Numbered from the stretch's first letter, positions 7,316 through 20,000 are shown. The stretch: 64,000 nucleotides of DNA from Formosa agariphila KMM 3901 (GCF_000723205.1 NZ_HG315671.1:2982940-3046939); one strand, 5' to 3'. Numbers and translations are program-made. Notes: generated from the sequence alone by a model not told the origin.

Positions 7316-10300
7316 TTAGTTAAAATTTACTTCTTGTTTTTTAGCTTGCATCATTTCATCAAACTCTTCTTTAGATCCAACGATAATATGATCGTATTTA
7401 CGCATACCAGTACCAGCTGGAATTTTGTGTCCTACAATTACATTTTCTTTAAGACCTTCAAGTGTATCAATCTTACCTGCTACAGCGGCTTCGTTAAGAA
7501 CTTTAGTAGTCTCTTGGAAAGATGCTGCCGAGATAAATGATTTTGTTTGAAGTGAAGCTCTTGTAATACCTTGTAAGATTGGCGTAGCCGTTGCTGGCTG
7601 TGCGTCTCTAGCAGTTACAATCTCTTTATCTTCACGACGTAATAATGAATTCTCGTCTCTTAATTGGAAAGCAGAAATTAATTGACCTTCTTTAAGATTT
7701 GTAGAATCACCTGCACTTTCAACAATTTTCAATCCGAAGATTTTATCGTTTTCTTCAATAAAGTCAGCTTTATGAGCCAATTGATCTTCTAAGAAAATAG
7801 TATCTCCAGAGTCGATAATTCTAACTTTACGCATCATTTGTCTTACAACAACTTCGAAGTGCTTATCGTTAATTTTTACCCCTTGTAAACGGTATACTTC
7901 TTGAACTTCGTTCACTAAGTACTGTTGTACAGCTGAAGGGCCTTTAATATTTAATATATCGTTTGGTGTAATAGAACCATCAGAAAGTGGCATACCAGCT
8001 TTTACGAAATCATTCTCTTGTACTAAGATTTGATTAGATAATTTAACTAGGTATTTCTTAATATCTCCTAATTTAGATTCTACGATAATTTCACGGTTAC
8101 CACGCTTAATTTTACCGAAAGTTACAACTCCATCTATAGCACTTACAACTGCTGGGTTAGAAGGGTTACGTGCTTCGAATAATTCGGTAACACGAGGTAA
8201 ACCTCCTGTAATATCCCCTGCTTTTGCAGATTTACGAGGAATTTTCACTAAAATTTTACCAACTCCAATCTTTTCACCATCATCAATCATTAAGTGAGCT
8301 CCTACTGGTAAGTTGTAAGAACGTATTGTTTCTCCGTTAGCTCCATCTACATGAAGTGTTGGGATTAACTTCTTATTTCTTGATTCTGAAATTACTTTTT
8401 CTTGAAATCCTGTTTGTTCATCAATTTCTACTTGGTAAGTAACCCCTTGTTCGATGTTTTCGTAACGTACTTTACCAGCAAATTCTGAAATAATTACACC
8501 GTTATATGGATCCCACTGACAAACAACATCTCCTTTAGAAAGTTCAGCTCCATTATCAATAAAGATTGTAGAACCGTAAGGTATGTTATTGGTACTTAAA
8601 GTGATTCCTGTTTTCTTATCGATAAGTTTTAATTCTGAAGTACGAGAAATAACAATATCCACTGCATTTCCATCTCCATCTACACCTTTAACTGTTTTAA
8701 GGTCTTCGATTTCTGCAACTCCATTAAACTTAACAATAAGCTTATTATCTTCTGAAATGTTACCCGCAATACCTCCAACGTGGAAAGTACGTAGTGTTAA
8801 CTGTGTTCCTGGTTCCCCAATAGATTGAGCAGCAACAACACCAACAGCTTCACCTAATTGAACCATTTTATTGGTTGCAAGGTTACGACCGTAACATTTA
8901 GCACAGATACCTTTCTTAGCCTCACAAGTTAATGCAGAACGTACTTCTACACTATCTAATGGTGATTGGTTAATTCTATCTGCTGTATCATCATCTATTA
9001 ATTCGCCAGCGCTTACTAATAATTCTTCTGTTAATGGATTGAAGACATCGTATAAAGATACACGTCCAATTACGCGCTCTCCAAGAGATTCAACAATTTC
9101 ATCATTTTTCTTTAAAGCTGTAACGTCTACACCTCTTAATGTACCACAATCTTCACTGTTAACAATAACATCTTGAGATACATCTACCAAACGACGAGTT
9201 AAGTAACCCGCATCGGCAGTTTTAAGAGCGGTATCGGCAAGACCTTTACGCGCACCGTGAGTAGAGATAAAGTATTCTAAAATTGAAAGACCTTCCTTAA
9301 AGTTAGAAAGAATCGGGTTTTCAATAATTTCTCCTCCACCTGCATTAGATTTTTTAGGTTTCGCCATTAATCCACGCATACCTGTAAGCTGACGAATCTG
9401 TTCTTTAGATCCCCTTGCTCCAGAGTCAAGCATCATAAACACCGAGTTGAATCCTTGTTGGTCTTCACGAATACGTTTCATAGACAATTCTGTCAATTCA
9501 GCATTCGTTGATGTCCAAATATCAATAACTTGGTTATAACGTTCGTTGTTAGTAATAAGTCCCATGTTATAGTTACCCATAATACCATCAACTAAGCCAT
9601 TGGCTTTATCAATCATACCTTGCTTTTCTGGTGGGATAATAATATCACCTAAACTAAATGATAGTCCCCCTTGGAATGCAAACATGTAACCTAATGTCTT
9701 AATCTCATCAAGGAAGTCTGCTGTTTCAGGAACAGAAGTTACTCTTAAGATATTACCAATAATATCTCTTAATGATTTTTTAGTTAAGACTTGGTTTATA
9801 TATCCAGCTGCATGCGGTACTTTATCGTTAAATAAAACACGACCTACAGTAGTTTCAATAATTTGTAATACGTTTTCTCCTGCTTCGTTAAAGTCGTATG
9901 TTCTTACTTTAATACCAGCATTTAAGTCTACACGTTTCTCGTTAAAAGCAATAACTACTTCTTCTGGAGAATAGAATGTTAAGCCTTCACCTTTAATTGG
10001 CACTTCTGGAGTAGAGGTACGTAATTTAGTCATATAGTAAAGACCAAGTACCATATCCTGAGAAGGTACAGTTACGGGCGAACCATTGGCAGGGTTTAAG
10101 ATACTATGAGACGCTAATAATAACATTTGCGCTTCTAGAATAGCTTCTGGTCCTAATGGTAAATGCACAGCCATCTGGTCACCATCAAAATCGGCGTTGA
10201 ATGCAGTACACACTAATGGGTGTAACTGAATTGCTTTTCCTTCAATTAATTTAGGTTGGAATGCTTGTATACCTAGACGGTGTAACGTAGGAGCACGGTT

Positions 10301-11620
10301 TAGTAATACTGGATGTCCTTTAAGAACGTTTTCCAAGATATCCCAAACTACTGGCTCTTTTTTGTCTATAATTTTCTTTGCAGATTTTACAGTCTTTACA
10401 ATACCTCTTTCTATTAGTTTTCTAATTACGAAAGGTTTGTAAAGTTCTGCTGCCATGGTTTTAGGTAAACCACATTCAAACAATCTCATTTCTGGTCCTA
10501 CAACAATTACAGAACGTGCTGAATAATCGACACGCTTCCCTAATAAGTTCTGACGGAAACGACCTTGCTTACCTTTTAATGAATCTGATAACGATTTTAA
10601 AGGTCTGTTAGAATCTGTTTTTACCGCTGAAGCTTTACGCGTGTTATCGAATAACGAATCTACAGATTCCTGTAACATACGTTTTTCGTTACGTAAAATA
10701 ACTTCTGGTGCTTTTATCTCAACAAGACGCTTTAAACGGTTGTTACGGATAATTACACGACGATATAAATCATTTAAATCTGAAGTAGCAAAACGACCAC
10801 CATCTAATGGCACTAACGGACGTAATTCTGGTGGAATTACAGGAATAACTTTCATGATCATCCATTCTGGACGATTCTCTCTGTTCAAGTTAGACTCACG
10901 TAATGCTTCAACAACTTGTAAACGCTTTAACGCTTCAGTTTTACGTTGTTTAGATGTTTCAGTATTTGCTTTGTGACGTAATTGATAAGATAATGCATCT
11001 AAATCGATACGTGCTAAAAGCTCTATTAAACACTCAGCCCCCATTTTCGCTAGGAATTTATTTGGGTCTGTGTCTTCTAGATATTGATTGTCTTGAGGAA
11101 GTTCTTCTAATATATTTAAATATTCTTCTTCGGTAAGGAAATCCATTTTTTGTAATGGTTCACCTTCAGCATTCTTAGCGTTACCTGGCTGAATTACTAC
11201 ATAACGTTCGTAGTAAATAATCATATCTAATTTCTTAGATGGTAATCCTAATAAATACCCTATTTTATTTGGTAAAGAACGGAAGTACCAAATGTGTGCT
11301 ACAGGAACAACAAGGTTAATGTGTCCTACTCTATCACGACGTACTTTCTTTTCTGTTACTTCTACACCACAACGGTCACATACTATACCTTTATAACGTA
11401 TTCTTTTATATTTACCACAAGCACATTCGTAGTCTTTTACAGGACCAAAAATACGCTCACAGAATAAACCATCTCGTTCAGGTTTATGAGTTCGATAATT
11501 GATAGTTTCTGGCTTAAGCACTTCACCTTTAGACTCTGCTAAAATAGACTCTGGTGATGCTAAACCAATTGAGATTTTATTAAACCTCTTTATTGTATTC
11601 TTATCTTGTTTTCTTGCCAT
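7316..11620 (-). CDS. rpoC: RNA polymerase subunit beta'
   Basis: A 1434-residue beta' subunit. The N-terminal zinc ribbon cysteines are C66, C68, C81 and C84. The active-site NADFDGD motif binding catalytic Mg is at about 475-481. The second zinc site is the [11 protein letters not shown] cluster near residue 900, followed by the [16 protein letters not shown] bridge-helix region. It is the last polymerase gene of the rpl-rpo operon, 70 bases after rpoB, with a perfect hairpin in between. Confidence 0.99.
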   Translation of the reverse strand: MARKQDKNTIKRFNKISIGLASPESILAESKGEVLKPETINYRTHKPERDGLFCERIFGPVKDYECACGKYKRIRYKGIVCDRCGVEVTEKKVRRDRVGHINLVVPVAHIWYFRSLPNKIGYLLGLPSKKLDMIIYYERYVVIQPGNAKNAEGEPLQKMDFLTEEEYLNILEELPQDNQYLEDTDPNKFLAKMGAECLIELLARIDLDALSYQLRHKANTETSKQRKTEALKRLQVVEALRESNLNRENRPEWMIMKVIPVIPPELRPLVPLDGGRFATSDLNDLYRRVIIRNNRLKRLVEIKAPEVILRNEKRMLQESVDSLFDNTRKASAVKTDSNRPLKSLSDSLKGKQGRFRQNLLGKRVDYSARSVIVVGPEMRLFECGLPKTMAAELYKPFVIRKLIERGIVKTVKSAKKIIDKKEPVVWDILENVLKGHPVLLNRAPTLHRLGIQAFQPKLIEGKAIQLHPLVCTAFNADFDGDQMAVHLPLGPEAILEAQMLLLASHSILNPANGSPVTVPSQDMVLGLYYMTKLRTSTPEVPIKGEGLTFYSPEEVVIAFNEKRVDLNAGIKVRTYDFNEAGENVLQIIETTVGRVLFNDKVPHAAGYINQVLTKKSLRDIIGNILRVTSVPETADFLDEIKTLGYMFAFQGGLSFSLGDIIIPPEKQGMIDKANGLVDGIMGNYNMGLITNNERYNQVIDIWTSTNAELTELSMKRIREDQQGFNSVFMMLDSGARGSKEQIRQLTGMRGLMAKPKKSNAGGGEIIENPILSNFKEGLSILEYFISTHGARKGLADTALKTADAGYLTRRLVDVSQDVIVNSEDCGTLRGVDVTALKKNDEIVESLGERVIGRVSLYDVFNPLTEELLVSAGELIDDDTADRINQSPLDSVEVRSALTCEAKKGICAKCYGRNLATNKMVQLGEAVGVVAAQSIGEPGTQLTLRTFHVGGIAGNISEDNKLIVKFNGVAEIEDLKTVKGVDGDGNAVDIVISRTSELKLIDKKTGITLSTNNIPYGSTIFIDNGAELSKGDVVCQWDPYNGVIISEFAGKVRYENIEQGVTYQVEIDEQTGFQEKVISESRNKKLIPTLHVDGANGETIRSYNLPVGAHLMIDDGEKIGVGKILVKIPRKSAKAGDITGGLPRVTELFEARNPSNPAVVSAIDGVVTFGKIKRGNREIIVESKLGDIKKYLVKLSNQILVQENDFVKAGMPLSDGSITPNDILNIKGPSAVQQYLVNEVQEVYRLQGVKINDKHFEVVVRQMMRKVRIIDSGDTIFLEDQLAHKADFIEENDKIFGLKIVESAGDSTNLKEGQLISAFQLRDENSLLRREDKEIVTARDAQPATATPILQGITRASLQTKSFISAASFQETTKVLNEAAVAGKIDTLEGLKENVIVGHKIPAGTGMRKYDHIIVGSKEEFDEMMQAKKQEVNFN

Positions 11621-11654
11621 AATATATGGTGATATCGAATTATTTGTAAACTTA

Positions 11655-11684
11655 GCCCATCAGGTTAAAATAAACCTGATGGGC
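11655..11684 (-). promoter_or_regulatory. Perfect 12-bp intercistronic hairpin between rpoB and rpoC
   Basis: GCCCATCAGGTT and AACCTGATGGGC pair perfectly around a six-base loop. The hairpin begins seven bases after the rpoB stop and has no T-run, so it is not a normal terminator. RNA processing, mRNA-end stabilisation or a transcription pause are possible roles. Confidence 0.75.
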
Positions 11685-11690
11685 AATATA

Positions 11691-14600
11691 TTATTCCTCT
11701 AATCTAATGTCTAGTCCTAAACCTTTCAATTCGTGCATAAGTACGTTGAACGATTCTGGTAATCCAGGTTCTGGCATTTGCTCTCCTTTTACGATTGCTT
11801 CGTAAGTTTTAGCTCTACCAATAACGTCATCAGATTTAACTGTCAATATTTCTCTTAGAATTGCAGAAGCACCATATGCTTCAAGTGCCCATACTTCCAT
11901 CTCTCCAAAACGCTGACCTCCAAATTGTGCTTTACCACCTAATGGTTGTTGTGTAATTAAAGAGTATGGTCCAATAGAACGTGCGTGCATCTTATCGTCA
12001 ATCATATGACCTAACTTAATCATATAAATAACTCCAACGGTTGCTTTTTGATCAAATCGTTGACCAGTTCCACCATCATATAAATAAGTATGTCCAAATT
12101 CTGGAACTCCAGCTTTATTTGTTAATTCAGTAATTTGATCGATAGTTGCACCATCAAAAATTGGTGTTGCATACTTCTGACCTAATTTCTGACCTGCCCA
12201 ACCAAGAACAGTTTCATAAATCTGACCAATGTTCATACGAGATGGTACCCCAAGTGGATTTAATACAATATCTACAGGTGTTCCGTCTTCTAAGAAAGGC
12301 ATATCTTCCTGACGAACGATACGTGCAACAATACCTTTGTTACCGTGACGTCCTGCCATTTTATCCCCTACTTTTAGTTTACGTTTTTTAGCGATGTAAA
12401 CTTTAGCCAATTTAATAATACCTGCTGGTAACTCGTCTCCTACAGAAATTGTAAACTTCTCACGTCTTAATGACCCTTGTAAGTCGTTTTCTTTAATCTT
12501 GTAATTGTGAATTAAGTCAGCAACTAATTTATTAGTATGGTCGTCTGTTGTCCACACACCAGATGTTAAGTGTGTATAATCTTCAACAGAGTTTAACATT
12601 TTAAGTGTGTATTTTTTACCTTTTGGTAAAACTTCTTCACCTAAATCATTAAAGATACCTTGAGCTGTTTTACCACCTACTAAAGCAAATAATTTATCGA
12701 TTAATACTGCTTTAAGTTCTTCGAACTTTGCATAATAAATCGCTTCTAATTGCGTAATATCTTCTTTATCTTTAGCTCTCTTACGTTTGTCTTTAACCGC
12801 ACGAGCAAATAATTTTTTACCAATTACTACACCATTTAAAGATGGAGAAGCTTTTAAAGATGCATCTTTTACATCTCCTGCTTTATCACCAAAAATAGCA
12901 CGTAATAATTTTTCTTCTGGAGTAGGATCAGATTCACCTTTTGGTGTGATTTTTCCAATAAGGATATCACCAGGCTTTACTTCTGCTCCAATACGAATCA
13001 TTCCGTTTTCATCAAGATCTTTAGTTGCTTCTTCAGATACGTTAGGGATATCATTAGTTAACTCTTCATTACCTAATTTTGTATCACGTACATCTAAAGA
13101 ATACTCATCGATATGTATTGAAGTAAAGATATCTTCACGAACAACTTTTTCAGAAATCACAATCGCATCCTCAAAGTTATACCCTTTCCAAGGCATAAAG
13201 GCTACTTTCATGTTTCTACCTAATGCTAATTCACCTTTTTCGGTTGCATAACCTTGACAAAGTACTTGACCTTGTTGTACTCTATCTCCTTTACTAACGA
13301 TAGGTTTTAGGTTGATAGAAGTTCCTTGATTCGTTTTTCTAAACTTAACTAAAGGATAAGTTTTAGTTTCAGCATCAAAACTTACAGCTGCTTCATCTTC
13401 GGTACGATCGTAACGAATAGTAATCTCGTTAGCATCTACATACTCTACAGTACCTTCACGCTCTGCATTTATTAATACACGAGAATCTTTAGCAACCTGA
13501 CGTTCTAAACCTGTACCTACAATAGGAGAATCTACTCTTAATAATGGTACAGCTTGACGCATCATGTTAGATCCCATCAATGCACGGTTAGCATCATCAT
13601 GTTCTAAGAACGGAATTAACGAAGCCGATATAGATGAAATCTGGTTTGGTGCAACATCTGTATAATGAAGTGCTGTTGGTTCTATAACTGGGAAATCACC
13701 TTCCATTCGGGCAATAACTTTATCATGAACAATTTTAGCATTTTCATCAATTACAACAGTTGCCTGTGCAATTAATTTTTCTTCTTCTTCTTCTGCACTT
13801 AAATAAACAGGTTCATTAACGATATCTACAACACCATCGGTAACAGGTCTATAAGGAGTCTCGATGAATCCCATTGAATTCACTTTTGCATATACAGAAA
13901 GTGAAGAAATTAAACCAATGTTTGGTCCTTCAGGAGTTTCAATCGGACAAAGACGACCGTAATGTGTATAGTGAACGTCACGTACCTCAAATCCTGCTCT
14001 TTCTCTTGATAAACCTCCAGGTCCTAATGCTGAAAGACGACGCTTGTGCGTAATCTCTGCAAGAGGATTCGTTTGATCCATAAATTGAGATAACTGGTTC
14101 GTACCAAAGAACGAATTAATTACTGAAGATAAGGTCTTCGCATTAATTAAATCTATAGGTGTAAACACTTCGTTGTCACGTACATTCATACGCTCACGAA
14201 TAGTACGTGCCATACGTGCTAAACCAACTCCAAATTGTTGAGATAATTGCTCACCTACTGTACGTACACGACGGTTAGATAAGTGGTCAATATCATCAAT
14301 CTCTGCTTTTGAGTTGATAAGCTCGATTAAATATTTTATAATAGTAATAATATCTTCTTTGGTAAGCACTTGCTTATCCATACCGATATCTAACTGTAAT
14401 TTTTTGTTCATTCTATAACGTCCAACTTCTCCTAAAGAGTAACGTTGGTCACTAAAGAATAATTTATCTATAATACCACGTGCTGTTTCCTCATCTGGCG
14501 GCTCAGCATTACGTAATTGTCTATAGATATGTTCAACAGCTTCTTTTTCAGAGTTTGTTGGATCTTTTTGAAGCGTATTATGGATAATAGCATAATCTCC

Positions 14601-15503
14601 TTGTTGAGCGCTTTCTTTATGTAAAAGGACAGTCTTTACATTCGCTTCAAGAATTTCTTCAATATTATCTTTATCTAAAACAGTATCACGATCTAATACA
14701 ATTTCATTACGTTCAATAGAAACTACTTCACCAGTATCTTCATCAACAAAATCTTCGTGCCAAGTATTAAGTACACGTGCAGCTAACTTACGTCCTTGAT
14801 ATTTCTTTAAACCGGATTTTGATACTTTAACTTCTTCAGCAAGATCAAAAATCTCAAGAATATCTTTATCACGTTCAAAACCAATAGCTCTGAATAAGGT
14901 AGTTACAGGTAATTTTTTCTTACGATCGATATATGCATACATAACACTGTTAATGTCTGTAGCAAATTCAATCCAAGAACCTTTAAATGGAATAACTCTA
15001 GCTGAATATAACTTAGTCCCATTCGCGTGGAATGATTGACCAAAGAATACTCCAGGAGAACGGTGTAATTGAGACACTACAACACGTTCTGCACCGTTAA
15101 TACAGAAAGTACCACTAGGTGTCATATAAGGTATTGTACCTAAGTACACATCTTGAACAATGGTCTCGAAATCCTCATGTTCAGGGTCTGTACAATAAAG
15201 TTTTAACCTTGCTTTAAGTGGAACACTATAAGTAAGTCCTCTTTCAATACACTCTTCTAAAGAATATCTAGGTGGATCCACGAAGTAATCTAAAAATTCT
15301 AAAACAAATTGATTACGAGTGTCTGTAATTGGGAAATTCTCCATGAAGGTGTTATATAAACCTTCATTACCTCTTTCTTCAGATTTTGTCTCAAGTTGGA
15401 AAAAATCCTGAAAGGATTTTATCTGAATATCCAAGAAATCTGGATAGTCTGTTCTATTAATAATAGACGAGAAATTTAATCTTTCAGCTTGTGTTTCTAA
15501 CAT
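11691..15503 (-). CDS. rpoB: RNA polymerase subunit beta
   Basis: A 1270-residue beta subunit starting at the ATG at 15503; the codon before it is TTG and not needed. The rifampicin-region block [20 protein letters not shown] and the SALGPGGL motif are visible, as are the C-terminal HNKG and [20 protein letters not shown] regions. The residues at the classic resistance sites (D in FMDQTN, H in THKRR) look wild type. It is 121 bases after rplL, separated by two hairpins. Confidence 0.99.
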   Translation of the reverse strand: MLETQAERLNFSSIINRTDYPDFLDIQIKSFQDFFQLETKSEERGNEGLYNTFMENFPITDTRNQFVLEFLDYFVDPPRYSLEECIERGLTYSVPLKARLKLYCTDPEHEDFETIVQDVYLGTIPYMTPSGTFCINGAERVVVSQLHRSPGVFFGQSFHANGTKLYSARVIPFKGSWIEFATDINSVMYAYIDRKKKLPVTTLFRAIGFERDKDILEIFDLAEEVKVSKSGLKKYQGRKLAARVLNTWHEDFVDEDTGEVVSIERNEIVLDRDTVLDKDNIEEILEANVKTVLLHKESAQQGDYAIIHNTLQKDPTNSEKEAVEHIYRQLRNAEPPDEETARGIIDKLFFSDQRYSLGEVGRYRMNKKLQLDIGMDKQVLTKEDIITIIKYLIELINSKAEIDDIDHLSNRRVRTVGEQLSQQFGVGLARMARTIRERMNVRDNEVFTPIDLINAKTLSSVINSFFGTNQLSQFMDQTNPLAEITHKRRLSALGPGGLSRERAGFEVRDVHYTHYGRLCPIETPEGPNIGLISSLSVYAKVNSMGFIETPYRPVTDGVVDIVNEPVYLSAEEEEEKLIAQATVVIDENAKIVHDKVIARMEGDFPVIEPTALHYTDVAPNQISSISASLIPFLEHDDANRALMGSNMMRQAVPLLRVDSPIVGTGLERQVAKDSRVLINAEREGTVEYVDANEITIRYDRTEDEAAVSFDAETKTYPLVKFRKTNQGTSINLKPIVSKGDRVQQGQVLCQGYATEKGELALGRNMKVAFMPWKGYNFEDAIVISEKVVREDIFTSIHIDEYSLDVRDTKLGNEELTNDIPNVSEEATKDLDENGMIRIGAEVKPGDILIGKITPKGESDPTPEEKLLRAIFGDKAGDVKDASLKASPSLNGVVIGKKLFARAVKDKRKRAKDKEDITQLEAIYYAKFEELKAVLIDKLFALVGGKTAQGIFNDLGEEVLPKGKKYTLKMLNSVEDYTHLTSGVWTTDDHTNKLVADLIHNYKIKENDLQGSLRREKFTISVGDELPAGIIKLAKVYIAKKRKLKVGDKMAGRHGNKGIVARIVRQEDMPFLEDGTPVDIVLNPLGVPSRMNIGQIYETVLGWAGQKLGQKYATPIFDGATIDQITELTNKAGVPEFGHTYLYDGGTGQRFDQKATVGVIYMIKLGHMIDDKMHARSIGPYSLITQQPLGGKAQFGGQRFGEMEVWALEAYGASAILREILTVKSDDVIGRAKTYEAIVKGEQMPEPGLPESFNVLMHELKGLGLDIRLEE

Positions 15504-15539
15504 CAATGGACGAAATTTTGATTAAAAATAATATTGGAA

Positions 15540-15604
15540 GCGTATCTAAATGCTATATACGCAAAAATGGTTTAGGTCATAGAGTACGACTCCAGACCTA
15601 AACC
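15540..15604 (-). promoter_or_regulatory. Two hairpins in the rplL-rpoB spacer (candidate attenuator)
   Basis: In transcription order, GGTTTAGGTC (15604-15595) pairs perfectly with GACCTAAACC (15578-15569) around a 16-base loop and is followed by ATTTTTG. Then GCGTAT pairs with ATACGC (15562-15540). In E. coli the rplL-rpoB spacer holds a leaky terminator and an RNase III site; an equivalent role here is inferred. Confidence 0.65.
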
Positions 15605-15627
15605 TTTATGTTGTTTGGTAACTAAGC

Positions 15628-15999
15628 TTACTTAAGCTCAACCTCAGCTCCAGCCTCTTCTAATGATGCTTTTAAAGCTTCTGCTTCATCTTTAGAGATA
15701 CCTTCTTTGATAGCGCTTGGTGCGTCATCAACTAAACCTTTAGCTTCTTTTAATCCTAATCCAGTTAATTCTTTAACTAACTTTACTACAGCTAATTTAG
15801 AACCTCCAGCGGCTTTAAGGATTACATCAAATTCAGTTTTTTCCTCAGCAGCTTCACCACCAGCAGGTCCAGCAGCTACAGCTACAGCAGCAGCAGCAGG
15901 CTCAATACCGTACTCATCTTTTAATATAGTTGCTAATTCATTAACTTCTTTTACTGTTAAGTTAACTAATTGTTCTGCGAAATCTTTTAAATCTGCCAT
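15628..15999 (-). CDS. rplL: Ribosomal protein bL12 (L7/L12)
   Basis: A 123-residue stalk protein. The N-terminal dimerisation helices ([16 protein letters not shown]) are followed by an alanine/glycine-rich hinge ([14 protein letters not shown]) and the C-terminal factor-binding domain with [15 protein letters not shown]. It recruits translation factors to the ribosome. It sits directly after rplJ, its anchor. Confidence 0.99.
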   Translation of the reverse strand: MADLKDFAEQLVNLTVKEVNELATILKDEYGIEPAAAAVAVAAGPAGGEAAEEKTEFDVILKAAGGSKLAVVKLVKELTGLGLKEAKGLVDDAPSAIKEGISKDEAEALKASLEEAGAEVELK

Positions 16000-16062
16000 T
16001 TTCTATCGTTTTAATAAATTTTAATAATAATATGTGTGTGTAATAATGCGTACTATGTAATA

Positions 16063-16584
16063 CTATCCCTCTTTTTGAGATAATGTTTTTAAGATACCTG
16101 AAAGTTTACCTCCACTTGATTGAAGTGCAGATACAACATTCTTAGCAGGCGATTGTAATAATCCAATGATATCTCCAATTAACTCTTCACGAGATTTGAT
16201 ATCTACTAAGGCATCTAATTGGTCGTCTCCAATGTAAACAGCTTCTTCAATAAAAGCACCTTTTAATAAAGGCTTTTCAGATTTTTTTCTGAAAGCTTTG
16301 ATTACTTTAGCTGGAGCGTTTCCAGTTTCAGAATACATTACAGAAGTGTTACCTTTTAAAACAGTTGGTAAATCTCCAAATTCTCTATCTGAAGCTTCCA
16401 TTGCTTTTTCAAGTAATGTATTTTTTACTATAGCTAATTTAATATTAGCTTTAAAACAAGCGCGACGTAAGTCTGAAGTTTTAGCTGCGTTTAATCCAGA
16501 AATATCTGCAATATAGATATTTGCATTCTCGGCTAATTGTCCAGTTAATTCTTCGATTACTTGTGATTTTTCTTCTCTTGTCAT
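16063..16584 (-). CDS. rplJ: Ribosomal protein uL10
   Basis: A 173-residue protein with the uL10 N-terminal RNA-binding domain (MTREEKSQVIEELT start, LRRACFKANIKLAIVKNTL) and the C-terminal helix that binds bL12 dimers (KNVVSALQSSGGKLSGILKTL). It lies 19 bases after rplA, so no room exists for an E. coli-style long rplJ leader. Confidence 0.98.
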   Translation of the reverse strand: MTREEKSQVIEELTGQLAENANIYIADISGLNAAKTSDLRRACFKANIKLAIVKNTLLEKAMEASDREFGDLPTVLKGNTSVMYSETGNAPAKVIKAFRKKSEKPLLKGAFIEEAVYIGDDQLDALVDIKSREELIGDIIGLLQSPAKNVVSALQSSGGKLSGILKTLSQKEG

Positions 16585-16603
16585 AATAAAAGTTTTTAAC
16601 TAA

Positions 16604-17293
16604 TTAACCAATTTTAGAGTCAACAGCAATACTAGGACTCATAGTACTAGACATAAAGATACTCTTTACATAAGTTCCTTTAGCCGCAGTTGGCTTTAAT
16701 TTCATTAATGTTGATAATAATTCGTTTACGTTTCCTGCAATTTGCTCTGGACTAAAAGATACTTTACCTACAGCTGCATGAACGATACCAGTTTTATCAA
16801 CTTTAAAGTCAATTTTACCAGCTTTAACTTCTGTTACTGCTTTTGCAACATCCATAGTTACTGTACCTGTCTTTGGGTTAGGCATTAATCCACGAGGCCC
16901 TAAAATACGTCCTAATGGTCCTAATTTACCCATTACACTTGGCATAGTAATAATTACATCTACATCTGTCCAACCACTCTTGATTTTATCAAGAAATTCG
17001 TCTAAACCTACGTAGTCTGCTCCAGCTTCTTTAGCTTCTGCTTCTTTGTCTGGAGTTACTAATGCTAAAACTTTTACGTCTTTACCTGTACCATGAGGAA
17101 GAGATACTACACCTCTAACCATTTGGTTTGCTTTTCTAGGATCTACTCCTAAACGAACAGCGATATCTACAGACGCATCAAATTTTGCATTTGTTATATC
17201 TTTTACTAATGCTGAAGCTTCATTTACAGAGTAAAATTTACCCTTTTCAATTTTTGCTGCAGCTTCTTTTTGCTTTTTTGCTAATCTTGCCAT
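16604..17293 (-). CDS. rplA: Ribosomal protein uL1
   Basis: A 229-residue uL1 with the signature region [17 protein letters not shown] and the preceding GRILGPRGL. It binds the 23S L1 stalk and, in many bacteria, represses its own operon by binding the rplK leader. It follows rplK by 20 bases. Confidence 0.98.
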   Translation of the reverse strand: MARLAKKQKEAAAKIEKGKFYSVNEASALVKDITNAKFDASVDIAVRLGVDPRKANQMVRGVVSLPHGTGKDVKVLALVTPDKEAEAKEAGADYVGLDEFLDKIKSGWTDVDVIITMPSVMGKLGPLGRILGPRGLMPNPKTGTVTMDVAKAVTEVKAGKIDFKVDKTGIVHAAVGKVSFSPEQIAGNVNELLSTLMKLKPTAAKGTYVKSIFMSSTMSPSIAVDSKIG

Positions 17294-17313
17294 TTTAAAT
17301 TTCTTTTTCTAGA

Positions 17314-17751
17314 TTAATTTGGCGCGTTTCCGGTTACGGTAATTCCCATAGACCTTGCGGTACCTGCGATCATTTTCATTGCTGATTCGATTTCGAATGC
17401 ATTTAAATCTTGCATTTTGTCTTCAGCAATAGTTTTAATCTGATCCCATGAAACTTTAGCTACTTTTTTTCGGTTTGGTTCACCTGAACCTTTCTTCAAC
17501 TTGGCTGCTTCTAATAACTGAACTGCCGCTGGTGGAGTCTTAATTACAAAGTCAAATGATTTGTCTTTGTAAACAGAAATCACAACTGGCAATACTTTAC
17601 CTGCCTTGTCTTGCGTTCTAGCATTGAATTGCTTACAGAACTCCATGATGTTAACACCTGCAGCTCCTAAAGCGGGTCCAACCGGTGGCGACGGATTCGC
17701 TGCACCTCCCCGAACTTGTAACTTAACTACTTTACCTAATTCTTTTGCCAT
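17314..17751 (-). CDS. rplK: Ribosomal protein uL11
   Basis: A 145-residue uL11 with the N-terminal proline-rich factor-switch domain ([21 protein letters not shown]) and the C-terminal 23S-binding domain ending MGITVTG. It is part of the GTPase-associated centre. It is separated from nusG by 73 bases. Confidence 0.98.
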   Translation of the reverse strand: MAKELGKVVKLQVRGGAANPSPPVGPALGAAGVNIMEFCKQFNARTQDKAGKVLPVVISVYKDKSFDFVIKTPPAAVQLLEAAKLKKGSGEPNRKKVAKVSWDQIKTIAEDKMQDLNAFEIESAMKMIAGTARSMGITVTGNAPN

Positions 17752-17824
17752 TTTTAATAATTTAATTTTGATATGCTTCTACAATTGGAAGCTGTATAAC
17801 ACATCGGTATCTTTGTAACACTAA

Positions 17825-18379
17825 TTATACTTTCTCTACTTGCATATAGCTTAACTCTAATGGTGTTTTTCTTCCAAAAATCTTAACCATTACTTCTAGC
17901 TTACGCTTTTCTTCATTTATCTTTTCAATAGTTCCATCAAATCCATTAAATGGACCATCAACAACTTTTACTGTATCACCAATATTATAAGGTATTGCAA
18001 CAGTAGTTTCTGTATCTACAGTTAACTCATCAACCTTACCTAACATTCTGTTTACTTCAGACTGTCTTAATGGCACAGGGTCTCCTCCTTTTGTTTCACC
18101 TAAAAATCCAATTACATTAGTAACCGATCTAATAATGTGAGGTACTTCTCCTGTTAAATTAGCTTGAACCATAATGTAACCAGGAAAATAAACTTTTTCT
18201 TTGCTTATTTTCTTTCCATTACGAATTTGAATTACTTTTTCTGTAGGAACTAATACTTGATCTACATAATCTTGTAAGCCTAAACGAGTAATTTCATTCT
18301 CGATATATGCTTTAATTTTATTTTCTTGACCACTTACAGCTCTAACAACATACCACTTTTTTGCACTTACTTCAGACAT
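17825..18379 (-). CDS. nusG: Transcription elongation factor NusG
   Basis: A 184-residue protein with an NGN domain (KWYVVRAVSGQENKIKAYIE, then VYFPGYIMVQ) and a C-terminal KOW domain (GDTVKVVDGPFNGFDGTIE). It contacts RNA polymerase and couples it to Rho or ribosomal protein S10. It follows secE by 20 bases. Confidence 0.98.
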   Translation of the reverse strand: MSEVSAKKWYVVRAVSGQENKIKAYIENEITRLGLQDYVDQVLVPTEKVIQIRNGKKISKEKVYFPGYIMVQANLTGEVPHIIRSVTNVIGFLGETKGGDPVPLRQSEVNRMLGKVDELTVDTETTVAIPYNIGDTVKVVDGPFNGFDGTIEKINEEKRKLEVMVKIFGRKTPLELSYMQVEKV

Positions 18380-18399
18380 AAAAACTTATTTTAACTTTT

Positions 18400-18594
18400 T
18401 TAGTTGATTAAATGAAAGTAATATGATATAACCTTACTGAATACGGTATCTACTCCCCATACTGCTAGAGAGAATAGTGTAGAAAATACAGCTACCAAAA
18501 TAGTTAAGCTTTGTGCTTCTGCCATAGTAGGCCAAGACACATTATGCTTTAACTCTCCGAATGATTCTTTTACGTAATTTACAAATCCAGCCAT
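18400..18594 (-). CDS. secE: Preprotein translocase subunit SecE
   Basis: A 64-residue short-form SecE with a cytoplasmic amphipathic helix (VNYVKESFGELKHNVSWPTMAEA) and a single membrane segment (SLTILVAVFSTLFSLAVWGV). The conserved W-P pair before the membrane helix is present. It stabilises SecY. The gene lies between tRNA-Trp and nusG. Confidence 0.96.
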   Translation of the reverse strand: MAGFVNYVKESFGELKHNVSWPTMAEAQSLTILVAVFSTLFSLAVWGVDTVFSKVISYYFHLIN

Positions 18595-18615
18595 TATTTT
18601 TCAAAACTTTATTAG

Positions 18616-18688
18616 CACGGGCGGAGAGACTCGAACTCACGACACCTGGTTTTGGAGACCAGTGCTCTACCAACTGAGCTACGCCCGT
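18616..18688 (-). tRNA. tRNA-Trp (anticodon CCA)
   Basis: Acceptor ACGGGCG/CGCCCGT, anticodon stem CTGGT/ACCAG with loop CTCCAAA, and T-arm GTGAGTTCGAGTCTC. The anticodon CCA reads TGG. Its position between tuf and secE is the ancestral bacterial arrangement. Confidence 0.97.
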
Positions 18689-18730
18689 ATAAAAGTCAAG
18701 GTATTTCAAGAATGAAACACCTTAACTTTT
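18689..18730 (-). terminator. Weak terminator after tuf
   Basis: On the minus strand AAGTTAAGGTGTTTC pairs imperfectly with GAAATACCTTGACTT and is followed by only four T before the tRNA-Trp acceptor. Partial read-through into tRNA-Trp-secE-nusG is likely. Confidence 0.6.
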
Positions 18731-18749
18731 TATTGTATTAAACTTAAAA

Positions 18750-19937
18750 TTAGTCTAAAATTTCAGTTACTTGTCCTGCACCTACAGTTCTACCTCCTTC
18801 ACGGATAGCGAAACGTAAACCAACATTCATTGCGATTGGTTGGTGTAAGTCAACAGTAATTGTTAAGTTATCTCCTGGCATTACCATTTCAACTCCATCA
18901 GGTAAGTTAATAGTACCTGTTACGTCAGTTGTACGTACGTAGAACTGTGGACGGTAGTTGTTGTGGAATGGAGTGTGACGTCCACCTTCTTCTTTTTTCA
19001 AAACATAAACTTCTGCTTTGAATTTAGCGTGTGGAGTTACAGATCCTGGCTTAGTAATAACCATTCCTCTTTTAATATCTTCTTTAGCAATACCTCTTAA
19101 TAAGATACCTGCGTTATCTCCAGCTTCACCTCTATCTAAGATTTGACGGAACATTTCGATACCTGTAATAGTAGAAGTTAACTTTTCAGCACCCATACCA
19201 ATAATTTCAACAGGATCTCCAGTTTTTGCTACTCCAGTTTCGATACGTCCAGTTGCTACTGTACCACGACCTGTAATAGAAAATACGTCTTCGATAGGCA
19301 TTAAGAAATCTTTATCTACTTCTCTTAAAGGCTCTTTAATCCAAGTATCACAAGCTTCCATTAATTCCATAATCTTCTCAGACCATTTAGCATCACCGTT
19401 TAATCCACCTAAAGCAGATCCAGCAATTACAGGTCCGTTATCACCATCATAGTCATAGAAAGAAAGTAAATCTCTAACTTCCATTTCAACTAATTCTAAT
19501 AATTCTTCATCATCAACTAAATCGACCTTATTCATGAAAACAACGATAGATGGAATACCTACTTGTTTACCTAATAAGATGTGCTCTCTAGTTTGAGGCA
19601 TTGGTCCGTCAGTTGCAGCAACTACTAAAATTGCACCATCCATTTGAGCAGCACCAGTTACCATGTTCTTTACGTAATCCGCGTGACCTGGACAGTCAAC
19701 GTGAGCGTAGTGACGGTTAGCTGTTTGATACTCTACGTGAGATGTATTAATAGTAATACCTCTTTCTTTCTCTTCTGGAGCGTTGTCAATCTGATCGAAG
19801 TTCTTTACTTCTGAAAGTCCTGCAGCAGCTAGTACAGTAGTAATAGCAGCAGTTAATGTTGTTTTACCGTGATCTACGTGTCCAATTGTACCTATATTTA
19901 AGTGTGGTTTGGAACGATCAAAAGTTGCCTTTGCCAT
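18750..19937 (-). CDS. tuf: Elongation factor Tu
   Basis: A 395-residue EF-Tu: G1 GHVDHGKTT (19-27), G3 DCPGH, G4 NKVD, then the beta-barrel domains II and III ending [10 protein letters not shown]. It delivers aminoacyl-tRNA to the ribosome. It lies directly downstream of the Thr-Tyr-Gly-Thr tRNA array, as tufB does in E. coli. The codon use looks highly expressed. Confidence 0.99.
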   Translation of the reverse strand: MAKATFDRSKPHLNIGTIGHVDHGKTTLTAAITTVLAAAGLSEVKNFDQIDNAPEEKERGITINTSHVEYQTANRHYAHVDCPGHADYVKNMVTGAAQMDGAILVVAATDGPMPQTREHILLGKQVGIPSIVVFMNKVDLVDDEELLELVEMEVRDLLSFYDYDGDNGPVIAGSALGGLNGDAKWSEKIMELMEACDTWIKEPLREVDKDFLMPIEDVFSITGRGTVATGRIETGVAKTGDPVEIIGMGAEKLTSTITGIEMFRQILDRGEAGDNAGILLRGIAKEDIKRGMVITKPGSVTPHAKFKAEVYVLKKEEGGRHTPFHNNYRPQFYVRTTDVTGTINLPDGVEMVMPGDNLTITVDLHQPIAMNVGLRFAIREGGRTVGAGQVTEILD

Positions 19938-20000
19938 GTTTTAAAAATTTAATCTTAGTTATATAATAATATTAGTGTATTCTACTTTATGCTTTTATAG

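Noticed and set aside
12787-13251. 154-codon frame antisense to rpoB, and other long antisense frames in rpoB, rpoC and prfC
   Set aside because: They mirror the codon structure of strongly conserved genes on the other strand and have no start context or family features.
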